NCBI GenBank assembly: GCA_035301545.1
Contig: DATGUA010000054.1
Coordinates: 1-49,523 of the forward strand
Reading direction: 5' to 3'
DNA: 49,523 nucleotides
From: DATGUA01 sp035301545
GTDB taxonomy: Bacteria > Bacillota > Clostridia > Tissierellales > Tissierellaceae
Shown here: piece after piece, positions 18,229 to 26,351 of the stretch
Numbering within the stretch: the first letter of the stretch is position 1
How the letters are laid out: every line of letters begins with the position of its first letter
The notes under the pieces: model-generated
Database searches by the model: none
Seen by the model: the letters and a program-made list of their open reading frames with translations, nothing else
What the model was told of the DNA's origin: nothing
Position numbers and translations under genes: made by a program

Positions 18229-19188
18229 GTGGGTATAGCTTTATCCGTAATTGGTGGTTTAGGATTATTTTTATACGGAATGAATATTATGGCAAGAGGT
18301 TTAGAGAAGTCTGCTGGGAGAAGATTAAACCGATTAATAGGAATATTAACTACTAATAGATTTAGAGCAACATTAGTAGGTGCTGTAGTGACAATGATAA
18401 TGCAAAGTAGTAGTGCTACAACTGTAATGGTTATAGGCTTTGTAAATGCTGGGCTGATGACATTGACACAAGCAGTAGGTTTGATAATGGGAGCAAATAT
18501 TGGTACAACAATAACAGCACAGATGATAGCATTAGATTTAAATGATTATGGACCAATAGCTGTAGGGATAGGGGTAGGATTTTGGTCTATTTATTCTAAA
18601 GGGAAGATGAAAAATATTGCTGAAGTACTTGTAGGATTTGGAGTGCTTTTTCTAGGAATAGATATGATGAGTTTAGGACTTAGTCCCTTATCTAATAATC
18701 CTGTATTTATAAGTGCAATATCAAATCTTAATAATCCAATACTTGGAGTAATAGCAGGAGCAGTACTAACAACAATACTTCAAAGTAGTAGTGCAGCTAT
18801 AGGACTATTACAAGCATTAGCAGGTGAAGGTTTATTATCTATGAGTATTACCTTTCCAATCTTATTTGGAGAAAATATAGGTACTACTACTACTGGTTTA
18901 TTATCTACTATAGGAGCAAATGTCACTGCCAAAAGGGTAGCAATAGTACACTTTTTATTTAATTTAATAGGTACAATTATTTTTATGTCTATACTCAGAT
19001 ATCCGGTAGAGTTAATGGTAATGGCTATATCACCTAATAATATTCAATCTCAAATTGCTAATGCCCATTCATTATTTAATATAATAAATGTATTAATTCA
19101 ATTACCCTTTGCAGATTTATTAGTTAAGGCGGCAGAAAAATTAGTACCAGAAAAGGAAAATGAAGAAATAAAATCATCTATATATTAA
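18229..19188 (+). CDS. Second Na/Pi cotransporter, lacking the PhoU-like domain
   Basis: The 319-residue paralogue matches the membrane part of the preceding protein almost motif for motif (IALSVIGGLGLFLYGMNIM, MQSSSATTVMVIGFVNAGLM, LLQALAGEG, GENIGTTTT). It ends at SSIY, the exact place where the first copy (ASIY) continues into its PhoU-like domain. No PhoU-like residues are readable after the stop. An in-frame ATG at 18205 exists, but AAGGAGGT (18216-18223) points to GTG 18229, which also aligns with the first residues of the upstream copy. It is probably a tandem duplicate that lost its regulatory tail; function is likely retained because all transport motifs are intact. Confidence 0.9.
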   Translation: MGIALSVIGGLGLFLYGMNIMARGLEKSAGRRLNRLIGILTTNRFRATLVGAVVTMIMQSSSATTVMVIGFVNAGLMTLTQAVGLIMGANIGTTITAQMIALDLNDYGPIAVGIGVGFWSIYSKGKMKNIAEVLVGFGVLFLGIDMMSLGLSPLSNNPVFISAISNLNNPILGVIAGAVLTTILQSSSAAIGLLQALAGEGLLSMSITFPILFGENIGTTTTGLLSTIGANVTAKRVAIVHFLFNLIGTIIFMSILRYPVELMVMAISPNNIQSQIANAHSLFNIINVLIQLPFADLLVKAAEKLVPEKENEEIKSSIY

Positions 19189-19300
19189 TTAATAATATGT
19201 ATTTAACATATCAATAGAAATTTTAAATTTAACTTGCAATTTTTCCAGTTATAGATTATAATATACTTACAGTGATAAATTAATAACATACATTTTGGAT

Positions 19301-19476
19301 GATGAGTACGGGAGAGTCTATTTAGATAGCACCGAAGGAGCAATCTATGTTTAAAGCAAAAACATAAGGACACTTTCAGGTAAAAGAACCGTATTTTGAC
19401 AAAACTCTGGAAAGCATATGCACCGAAGGAGCAATCCTGTAGAAGGGGAATCTCTCAGGTTAAGGGACAGAGAATA
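19301..19476 (+). ncRNA. Tandem glycine riboswitch
   Basis: Two consecutive glycine aptamers are visible, each with the core GCACCGAAGGAGCAA (about 19330-19345 and 19420-19434). The first is closed by GTACGG (19306-19311) with CCGTAT (19389-19394). The second is closed by CTCTG (19405-19409) with CAGAG (19468-19472). The same CAGAG is also part of the 5' arm of the terminator that follows. Glycine binding, which stabilises the aptamer stem, should therefore prevent termination: an ON switch. It precedes the glycine reductase genes, matching the known use of this class for glycine catabolism. Confidence 0.93.
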
Positions 19477-19510
19477 ATAGCTAGTCTATTTTTCTTTGTC
19501 CTTTTTTATA
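19463..19510 (+). terminator. Terminator of the glycine riboswitch
   Basis: A long stem pairs 19465-19480 with 19486-19501, with G-T wobbles and one mismatch, and is followed by TTTTTT. Its left arm shares bases with the P1 stem of the second aptamer. Confidence 0.8.
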
Positions 19511-19788
19511 TAATTTTGTATAAAGAATTAAAAAACATTAAAAAAACAAGAAAAAAGGTTGTAAAATAATGTATTTATAGTATAGTGTAGTTAAACGAAT
19601 GTATAAATGATTATTGTTAGATTAGGGAAAGATAATCAAGGAAGATACAGTTGTTAATTATCCTGTATACTTGACTAAATTAGTAGGAAAAGTTACAATA
19701 ATTATAGAGGAAATCAATAAATAAAACCTATATTTCAAAAGTATTTGTTGCAGAGATTGCAAAGAGGAAATTTTTAAATTAATAGTAA
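19511..19788. other. 278-base stretch without a recognised gene between riboswitch and trxA
   Basis: No frame longer than about 35 codons was found. One frame preceding position 19724 reads without stop through EDTVVNYPVYLTKLVGKV and ends in a TAA. It has no start codon or ribosome site, so it may be a decayed gene end or chance. The rest is A/T-rich spacer. Confidence 0.4.
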
Positions 19789-19818
19789 TTGTAACTGCAG
19801 ATTATGTTATAGTATAAT
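19789..19818 (+). promoter_or_regulatory. Probable promoter for trxA-grd
   Basis: TTGTAA (19789-19794) and a consensus TATAAT (19813-19818) are spaced by 18 bases, 23 bases before the trxA start codon. If active, it would bypass the riboswitch terminator and give glycine-independent transcription. Confidence 0.55.
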
Positions 19819-19841
19819 TATAAATACTTTGGAGTGATATT

Positions 19842-20159
19842 ATGGTAGAATTAAGTAAGGATAATTTTGAGAATGAGGTATTAAAGGCAGATAGATATGT
19901 ACTAGTAGATTATTGGGGATCAAATTGTAATTCATGTTTAAAATTGATGCCCCATATTGAAAAATTAGATAAAAAGTATGGAGACAAACTAAAGTTTACT
20001 ATTCTTAATACTAGTAAAGCTAGAAGGCTAGCTATTAATCAAAAAGTTACAGGTCTGCCTACTATTGTAATATATAAAGATGGAGAAAAGATTGAATCCT
20101 TAGTAGGGGATAAAGTAACAGAAGGGTCTGTAACAGAATTAGTTAAAAAATATGCATAG
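19842..20159 (+). CDS. trxA: Thioredoxin of the glycine reductase operon
   Basis: This small redox protein (105 residues) probably reduces the selenoprotein A of glycine reductase after each turnover. The thioredoxin fold is clear (VDYWGSNCNSCLKLMP near residues 24-39 and the cis-proline loop TGLPTIV). The active site is C-N-S-C rather than C-G-P-C, and the usual Trp next to the first Cys is replaced (WGSNC). Divergent active sites are known among glycine-reductase thioredoxins of amino-acid fermenters. The GGAGTG site precedes the ATG by 5 bases. It is the first gene of the operon; no thioredoxin reductase gene is next to it. Confidence 0.9.
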   Translation: MVELSKDNFENEVLKADRYVLVDYWGSNCNSCLKLMPHIEKLDKKYGDKLKFTILNTSKARRLAINQKVTGLPTIVIYKDGEKIESLVGDKVTEGSVTELVKKYA

Positions 20160-20172
20160 GGTAAATTAAATT

Positions 20173-20212
20173 TTAACCTTTGGACTGTGGGCGGTCCTTA
20201 GTCCAAAGTTAA
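20173..20212 (+). other. Intercistronic hairpin trxA-grdE
   Basis: Arms TTAAC and TTTGGACT (20173-20177, 20179-20186) pair with AGTCCAAA and GTTAA (20200-20212), with one bulged base and no T-run. It is more likely an mRNA processing or stability element than a terminator, and it would separate trxA from the abundant grd mRNA. Confidence 0.65.
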
Positions 20213-20241
20213 GATACACAAATATTTAAGGAGGTGAAATT

Positions 20242-21528
20242 ATGCGTTTAGAATTAGGTCATATTTTTATTAAGGATGTTCAATTTGGTGATGACACCAA
20301 AGTTGAAGATGGAGTATTATATGTAAACAAAGAAGAGTTAATAGATTTAATAAAAGAAGATGAACATCTAGATGCAGTAGATGTTGAACTTGCAAGACCT
20401 GGTGAGAGTGTAAGAATTACACCTGTAAAAGACGTCATAGAACCTAGAGTGAAAGTAGAAGGAGCTAGTGGTATATTTCCTGGAGTAGTATCTAAGGTTG
20501 AAACTGTAGGTAGTGGAAGAACCAATGTATTGAAAGGTGCCGCTGTAGTGACTACAGGTAAAATCGTAGGTTTCCAAGAAGGGATTGTGGATATGACTGG
20601 TCCTGGAGCTGAATACACACCATTCTCAAAACTGAACAATGTTGTGTTAACATGTGAACCAGTAGAAGGATTAAAACAGCATATGCATGAAGAGGCTGTA
20701 AGATTAGCAGGATTAAAAGCAGCTTCATATTTAGCTGAAGCAGCTAAGGAACTTACACCTGATGAAGTAGAAGAATATGAGACTCTACCACTACTAGAAG
20801 GGATAGATCAATATCCAGATCTACCAAAAGTGGCTTATGTTCAAATGCTTCAATCACAAGGATTACTTCATGACACATATGTATATGGAGTGGATGTAAA
20901 GGAAATAGTACCGACAATTCTATATCCAACAGAAATAATGGATGGAGCGATCATAAGTGGTAACTGTGTATCTGCTTGTGATAAAAACACGACATATCAT
21001 CATTTAAATAATCCAGTAGTTCATGATTTATATGAAAAACATGGAAAAGAAATTAATTTCTTAGGAGTAATTATTACTAATGAGAATGTTTATCTTGCTG
21101 ACAAGGAAAGATCATCTAACTGGACAGCTAAAATGGTTGAGTATTTAGGTTTAGATGGAGTAGTAGTATCTCAAGAAGGATTTGGTAATCCAGATACTGA
21201 CCTTATTATGAATAGTAAAAAAATTGAAAGCAAAGGTGTTAAAACTGTAATTATTACAGATGAATATGCTGGTAGAGATGGAGAAAGTCAATCTTTAGCA
21301 GATGCTGATCCAGCTGCAGATGCAGTAGTTACAGGCGGAAATGCAAATGAGGTAGTAGTACTACCAAAGATGGATAAAGTAATAGGAACATTAGATTATA
21401 CTGATATAATAGCAGGTGGATTTGACGGAAGTTTAGATTCAGATGGAACTATTACAGTTGAAATTCAAGCTATTACTGGTGCGACAAACGAATTAGGATT
21501 TAACAAAATGTCCGCTAGAATGTTATAA
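20242..21528 (+). CDS. grdE: Glycine reductase complex component B, alpha/beta proprotein
   Basis: GrdE is the proprotein that is cut into the two small subunits of the substrate-specific protein B. Protein B binds glycine through a pyruvoyl carbonyl and hands it to the selenocysteine of GrdB. The 428-residue sequence begins MRLELGHIFIKDVQFG, typical of GrdE. The processing site is visible as SGNCVSACD, with Cys242 at the position known to become the pyruvoyl group. ATG 20242 follows AAGGAGGTG. The proteins for glycine, sarcosine and betaine are related; the GrdE/GrdB pairing, the glycine riboswitch and the absence of other operon copies here favour glycine. Confidence 0.95.
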   Translation: MRLELGHIFIKDVQFGDDTKVEDGVLYVNKEELIDLIKEDEHLDAVDVELARPGESVRITPVKDVIEPRVKVEGASGIFPGVVSKVETVGSGRTNVLKGAAVVTTGKIVGFQEGIVDMTGPGAEYTPFSKLNNVVLTCEPVEGLKQHMHEEAVRLAGLKAASYLAEAAKELTPDEVEEYETLPLLEGIDQYPDLPKVAYVQMLQSQGLLHDTYVYGVDVKEIVPTILYPTEIMDGAIISGNCVSACDKNTTYHHLNNPVVHDLYEKHGKEINFLGVIITNENVYLADKERSSNWTAKMVEYLGLDGVVVSQEGFGNPDTDLIMNSKKIESKGVKTVIITDEYAGRDGESQSLADADPAADAVVTGGNANEVVVLPKMDKVIGTLDYTDIIAGGFDGSLDSDGTITVEIQAITGATNELGFNKMSARML

Positions 21529-21564
21529 ATCGTAGTATAGATATTTATGAAAGGATGTGGCAAA

Positions 21565-22044
21565 ATGGCAATATTTGGAGATAATAAAAAAGTGATTATT
21601 ATTGGAGATAGAGATGGTATTCCTGGACCAGCTATAGAAGAATGTCTAAAAAGCACAGAAGCAGAAATTGTATTCTCTTCAACAGAGTGTTTTGTGTGAA
21701 CGGCTGCAGGAACAATGGATTTGGAAAATCAACAAAGAGTAAAAGATTTAAGTGAAAAATACGGTGCTGAAAATACCGTAGTTGTAATAGGTGGAGCAGA
21801 AGCAGAAGCTGCAGGTTTAGCTGCAGAAACTGTAACAGCAGGAGATCCTACCTATGCAGGTCCATTGACAGCAGCTCAGTTAGGGCTTCAAGTATATCAT
21901 GCAGTAGAACCAGAATTCAAAGACAATGTTGATTCAGATGTATATGAAGATCAAATTGGTATGATGGAAATGGTACTAGATGTAGATGCAATTGTAGAAG
22001 AAGTAAGCACAATTAGAAAAGAACATGGAAAATATAACGAGTAA
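21565..22044 (+). CDS. grdA: Glycine reductase complex selenoprotein A
   Basis: GrdA is the small redox selenoprotein that carries the carboxymethyl group from protein B to protein C as a Se-carboxymethyl-selenocysteine. The frame of 159 residues contains an in-frame TGA (21697-21699), residue 45, in the conserved context ECFV-U-TAAG. It ends with DVDAIVEEVSTIRKEHGKYNE. Read conventionally, it would wrongly split into a 44-residue piece and a 109-residue piece. ATG 21565 follows AAAGGATG. The bases just after the TGA (GGCTGCAGG) resemble the apical part of a bacterial SECIS, but the fold was not established. The selenocysteine machinery must be encoded elsewhere. Confidence 0.95.
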
Positions 22045-22081
22045 TTATAAATAATCAGAGAAAGTGAAGGGAGGGAATTAC

Positions 22082-23395
22082 ATGAGTAAAATAAAGGTTG
22101 TACACTATATAAACCAATTCTTTGCTGGAATTGGTGGAGAAGAGAAAGCGGACCATAAACCAGAAGTACGTGAATCTGCAGTAGGACCAGGTATGGCTTT
22201 AAATGGAGGCTTTGGAGGTGAAGCTGAAATAGTAGCGACAGTGATCTGTGGTGACTCATATTTCAGTGAAAATACTGAAGAAGCTAAAGAAGAACTTCTA
22301 GAAATGGTTAAAAAATATGACCCAGATCTATTTATAGCTGGACCTGCCTTTAATGCTGGTAGATACGGATTTGCTTGCGGAACTATGGCTGACGCTGTAC
22401 AAGAAGAATTAGATATACCTGCACTTACTGGAATGTATGAAGAAAACCCAGGAGCAGATATGTTTAAGAAATCAGTTTATGTAGTTGCTACAAGAGATAG
22501 TGCAGTAGGTATGAGGGACGCTGTTGCTAAGATGGCTCCTTTAGGATTAAAAATAGCTAAAGGCGAAGAACTTGGAACACCTGAAGAGGAAGGATATATG
22601 GAAAAAGGAATTAGACAAAACTTCTTTACTGATAAGCGAGGATCAGAAAGAGCAGTAGATATGCTGATCAAAAAGCTAAAAGATGAAGAGTTTAAAACTG
22701 AATATCCAATGCCAGATTTTGATAGAGTAGATCCAAGTGAAGCTATTGCTGATTTAAGCAAGGCTACTATCGCTATAGTAACTTCTGGAGGAATAGTACC
22801 GAAAGGTAATCCAGATCATATAGAATCATCTTCAGCATCTAAATATGGTAAATACAGTATAGAAGGATTAGATGATTTAACTAGCGAAACTCATGAAACA
22901 GCTCATGGTGGCCATGACCCTGTTTACGCTAACGAGGATCCAGATAGAGTTATCCCTGTAGATGTTTTAAGGGATATGGAGAAAGAAGGCAAAATAGGTA
23001 AGCTACATGACTATTACTACTCAACAGTAGGAAATGGTACATCAGTTGCTAATTCAAAGAAGTACGCTGAAGAATTTAGTAAAGAGTTAGTGAAAGATGG
23101 AGTTGACGGAGTTATCTTGACTTCTACGTGAGGTACCTGTACACGTTGCGGTGCAACAATGGTAAAAGAAGTAGAAAGAGCTGGAATGGCAGTAGCTCAC
23201 ATATGTACTGTAGTTCCAATATCATTAACAGTAGGTGCTAATAGAATTACACCAGCTGTAGCAATACCTCATCCATTAGGAAATCCAGAATTAGATGAAC
23301 AAGAAGAAAAGAATCTAAGAAGGAGATTAGTGGAAAGAGCAGTAAACTCATTAGCAACACCAGTAGAAGGTCAAACTGTATTTGAAGAAGAATAA
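22082..23395 (+). CDS. grdB: Glycine reductase complex component B, selenoprotein gamma subunit
   Basis: GrdB is the catalytic subunit of glycine-specific protein B. The 437-residue frame contains an in-frame TGA (23129-23131) at residue 350, in the motif U-G-T-C-T-R-C. This is the UxxCxxC active site of GrdB, where selenocysteine attacks the alpha carbon of glycine bound to the pyruvoyl group of GrdE. The frame continues as GATMVKEVERAGMAVAHIC and stops at 23395. Read conventionally, it would break into 349- and 78-residue fragments. The frame opens further upstream at GTG 22064, but the GGGAGGG site (22069-22075) dictates ATG 22082. A SECIS-like hairpin follows the TGA. Confidence 0.95.
23143..23160 (+). 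promoter_or_regulatory. SECIS-like hairpin after the grdB TGA
   Basis: GTTGC (23145-23149) and GCAAC (23153-23157) form a perfect 5-bp stem around a G-G-T loop, 13 bases after the selenocysteine codon. A GG(T)-containing apical loop at about this distance is the usual SelB-binding form in bacteria. Confidence 0.65.
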
Positions 23396-23410
23396 TTTAA
23401 TAAATAATAT

Positions 23411-23443
23411 AAATAGGTGATTGAATTTTTTAATCACCTATTT
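23411..23443 (+). other. Intercistronic hairpin grdB-grdC
   Basis: A perfect 12-bp stem (23411-23422 with 23432-23443) lies between the grdB stop and the grdC ribosome site, with no proper T-run. It may partially terminate or protect the grdE-A-B part of the message, allowing different levels of protein C. Confidence 0.7.
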
Positions 23444-23467
23444 ATATCAAATTTTGGAGGTGTACTG

Positions 23468-25006
23468 ATGAATTATTCAGTTGTAAAAGCAGCAGGATAT
23501 AGTCTGATGCATGGACGAGATATGGTTATTCACAATGGAACTACACAGACTACAGAAAGAATAGGAAATCCTGATTCAGAGTATTTAAAAAATCTTAAAG
23601 ATAGTCTTAGATCTTATGAAGAAGTAGTAAATTATTTACCAAATCAAGTATATATAGGGAATATGAAACCATCTGTTTTAAAAGAATACGATAAACCTTG
23701 GTATGATAAAGATACACCAGCTGGTGAAAGACAAGGTAAATTTGGGGAGATAATGCCTCAGGATGAATTTATAGGAATGATAAAGATAGTAGACGTATTT
23801 GACTTAGTTAAACTTAATAAAGAGTTTACAGCAGATGTAAAAGAAAAATTATCAAATCATCCTTTAATTCCAGATGAACATATAGCTAGACTTAAAGAAG
23901 GAGAAGAAGCTACAGATATAGAAACACGTGTAGAAGAAAAGGGAGCAGCACCTTTATACAATAATGATGAATTAATAGGTTGTGTAGTAAAGGCTCACGA
24001 TATAGATACTAACTTAGCAGCAGATATACTATTAGAAAATTTAGTATCTAAAGCATCAGCAGTGGTTACGGCTTTAAATCTGTTAGACAAAAATAATATA
24101 GACCCAGAAGACATAGATTATGTAGTAGAATGTTCTGAAGAAGCTTGTGGAGATATGAATCAAAGAGGTGGAGGAAACTTTGCTAAATCTATTGCAGAGT
24201 ATTCAGGCTTAACAAATGCTACAGGCTCAGATACTAGAGGATTCTGTGCAGCACCAGCACATGCTTTAACATTTGCATCTTCATTAGTTAAAGCAGGAAC
24301 ATTTAAAAATGTTCTGGTAATAGCAGGTGGCTCTACTGCAAAATTAGGTATGAATGGTAAAGAACACGTTAAAAAAGGTATGCCTATCTTAGAAGATGTT
24401 GTAGCTGGTTTTGGTTTAATTATATCAGAAAATGATGGAAAAAATCCAGTATTAAGAACTGATGTAGTAGGTAGACATACAGTAGGAACAGGTTCATCAC
24501 CACAAGCTGTTATTACATCTTTAGTGACAAAACCATTAGATAAAAATGATTTAAAAATAACAGATATAGATAAATATGCTACAGAACTACAAAATCCAGA
24601 TATTACTGTACCAGCAGGTGCCGGTAATGTGCCAGAGGCAAACTACAAGATGATCGGTGCATTAGGAGTAAAACGAGGAGAATTAGAGAGAACTGGAATA
24701 ATTGATTTCATAGAGAATCATGGTATGGAAGGTTGGGCACCAACTCAAGGACATATACCTTCAGGAGTACCTTATGTAGGATTTGCAAGAGATGAAATGT
24801 TAGAAGGAACTACTAAAAGAGCTATGATCGTAGGAAAAGGAAGTTTATTCCTAGGTAGAATGACTAATCTTTTCGATGGTATTTCTATAGTAATCGAAAA
24901 GAATTCTGGAAAGACAGATGAAGATAAAGGAATCTCTGAAGAACAAGTTAGAGGTTTAGTAGCTGATGCTATGAAAGACTTTGCTACTCATCTATTAGAA
25001 GATTAG
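23468..25006 (+). CDS. grdC: Glycine reductase complex component C, beta subunit
   Basis: GrdC and GrdD together form protein C, which turns the carboxymethyl group on selenoprotein A into acetyl phosphate for ATP synthesis. The 512-residue sequence opens MNYSVVKAAGYSLMHGRDMV, characteristic of GrdC. It has a FabH/PlsX-like ketoacyl-synthase-type fold (VECSEEACGDMNQRGGGN, GFCAAPAHALTFASSLVKAG, FIENHGMEGWAPTQGHIPSG). The frame is open from 23417, but GGAGGTG (23456-23462) selects ATG 23468. grdD starts 10 bases after the stop. Confidence 0.95.
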   Translation: MNYSVVKAAGYSLMHGRDMVIHNGTTQTTERIGNPDSEYLKNLKDSLRSYEEVVNYLPNQVYIGNMKPSVLKEYDKPWYDKDTPAGERQGKFGEIMPQDEFIGMIKIVDVFDLVKLNKEFTADVKEKLSNHPLIPDEHIARLKEGEEATDIETRVEEKGAAPLYNNDELIGCVVKAHDIDTNLAADILLENLVSKASAVVTALNLLDKNNIDPEDIDYVVECSEEACGDMNQRGGGNFAKSIAEYSGLTNATGSDTRGFCAAPAHALTFASSLVKAGTFKNVLVIAGGSTAKLGMNGKEHVKKGMPILEDVVAGFGLIISENDGKNPVLRTDVVGRHTVGTGSSPQAVITSLVTKPLDKNDLKITDIDKYATELQNPDITVPAGAGNVPEANYKMIGALGVKRGELERTGIIDFIENHGMEGWAPTQGHIPSGVPYVGFARDEMLEGTTKRAMIVGKGSLFLGRMTNLFDGISIVIEKNSGKTDEDKGISEEQVRGLVADAMKDFATHLLED

Positions 25007-25016
25007 AGGTGATTAT

Positions 25017-26189
25017 GTGGCTGAAAATAATGTTAAGCAAATGATCGGTAAAGTATTTGATGATATAGCTGAAGGAATGAAAACAGGTCAATTCGGAAGT
25101 AAAACAAGAGTAGGAATCACTACACTAGGTAGCGAATTAGGAACTGACAATGTAGTAAAAGGTGCAGAAATTGCCCAACAAAGAGATAGTTCCTTGGAAG
25201 TTGTTTTAATTGGACCTAATGTAGATTCTGAATTAGAGCAAGTAACAGCAGATACTGAAGAAGAAGTAGATAAAAAGATGGAAGAATTATTAGATAGTGG
25301 AGAAATTGAAGCATGTGTAACTATGCACTACAATTTCCCTATAGGTGTATCTACTGTTGGTCGAATGACTACACCTGGAAAAGGTAAAGACATGTTTGTA
25401 GCTACTACTACTGGTACAACTGCTACTAATAGAGTAGAGGCTATGGTTAAAAATGGGATTAATGGTATTATTGCAGCTAAAGCTATGGGAATTGAAGACC
25501 CTTCAGTAGGGATCTTAAATATAGATGGAGTTAAACAAGTAGAAAGAATTTTTAAAGAGTTAGATGATAATGGTTACCCAATCAATTTAGCAGAATCTGG
25601 TAGAGCAGATGGTGGTCATGCTATGAGAGGAAATGACGTATTATCAGGTACACCAGATATTATGGTAAATGATTCATTAACAGGAAATATATTAATGAAA
25701 GTATTCTCTTCATATACTACAGGAGGAAGTTATGAATCCCAAGGATATGGATATGGTCCTGGTATTGGTGAAGGATATGATAGGGTTGTTCTTATATTAT
25801 CAAGAGCATCTGGTACTCCAGTAGTAGCTAATGCAATATCTTATGCAGGAGATTTAGTAAAAGGAAATATAAAATCTGTAATTAAAGAAGAATTTGATAA
25901 AGTAAATAAAGCAGGATTAAAATCTATACTTGAAGAATTAAATAAAGAGTCTAAAAAGACTGAAGACGCTGAAGAAGTAGTAGCACCACCGGAAGAAACA
26001 GTAACAGCAACTATTGATGGTATAGATATTATGGAATTAGATGACGCAGTAGAGGAACTGTGGAAAAATAATATCTATGCAGAATCGGGAATGGGATGTA
26101 CTGGTCCTATAGTAATGGTAAATGAAGCAAAGTTAGAGGAAGCAACTAAAGCTTTAGCTAAAGCTGGATACGATGTAGCGGAAGACTAA
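25017..26189 (+). CDS. grdD: Glycine reductase complex component C, alpha subunit
   Basis: GrdD is the acetyl-transferring subunit of protein C. It is 390 residues long, with a PlsX/phosphotransacetylase-like core (VGITTLGSELGTDNV, ESGRADGGHAMRGNDV, GYGYGPGIGEGYDRVV). Near the C-terminus is GMGCTGPIVM, where Cys361 is the likely carrier of the acetyl thioester. It starts at GTG behind AGAGGTGAT and ends 13 bases before a terminator, so it closes the operon. Confidence 0.95.
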   Translation: MAENNVKQMIGKVFDDIAEGMKTGQFGSKTRVGITTLGSELGTDNVVKGAEIAQQRDSSLEVVLIGPNVDSELEQVTADTEEEVDKKMEELLDSGEIEACVTMHYNFPIGVSTVGRMTTPGKGKDMFVATTTGTTATNRVEAMVKNGINGIIAAKAMGIEDPSVGILNIDGVKQVERIFKELDDNGYPINLAESGRADGGHAMRGNDVLSGTPDIMVNDSLTGNILMKVFSSYTTGGSYESQGYGYGPGIGEGYDRVVLILSRASGTPVVANAISYAGDLVKGNIKSVIKEEFDKVNKAGLKSILEELNKESKKTEDAEEVVAPPEETVTATIDGIDIMELDDAVEELWKNNIYAESGMGCTGPIVMVNEAKLEEATKALAKAGYDVAED

Positions 26190-26202
26190 AACTAATATTA
26201 GA

Positions 26203-26244
26203 AAAAACACCTTGATTCTCTTAAGATAGTCAAGGTGTTTTTAT
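26203..26244 (+). terminator. Terminator of the glycine reductase operon
   Basis: A perfect 13-bp stem (26203-26215 with 26230-26242) ends in a T-run. The A-run on the left would also allow function in the reverse direction. Confidence 0.88.
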
Positions 26245-26245
26245 A

Positions 26246-26274
26246 TTGAAATAATGTAGTAAATAGATTATAAT
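26246..26274 (+). promoter_or_regulatory. Probable promoter of the nucleoside-transporter operon
   Basis: TTGAAA (26246-26251) and TATAAT (26269-26274) are spaced by 17 bases, directly after the grd terminator and 78 bases before the lipoprotein start. Confidence 0.6.
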
Positions 26275-26351
26275 AAAATTGTAGATAATAAACCTTAATT
26301 AGAGTACAAATTTAATATATTATTCTAATAATAAAAAAAGGAGGATTTATC

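Noticed and set aside
21715..22044. A separate 109-residue gene starting after the grdA TGA
   Set aside because: It is the C-terminal part of selenoprotein A; the TGA is a selenocysteine codon in a conserved context.
23159..23395. A separate 78-residue gene after the grdB TGA
   Set aside because: It is the C-terminal part of GrdB, in frame and carrying the final part of the family sequence.
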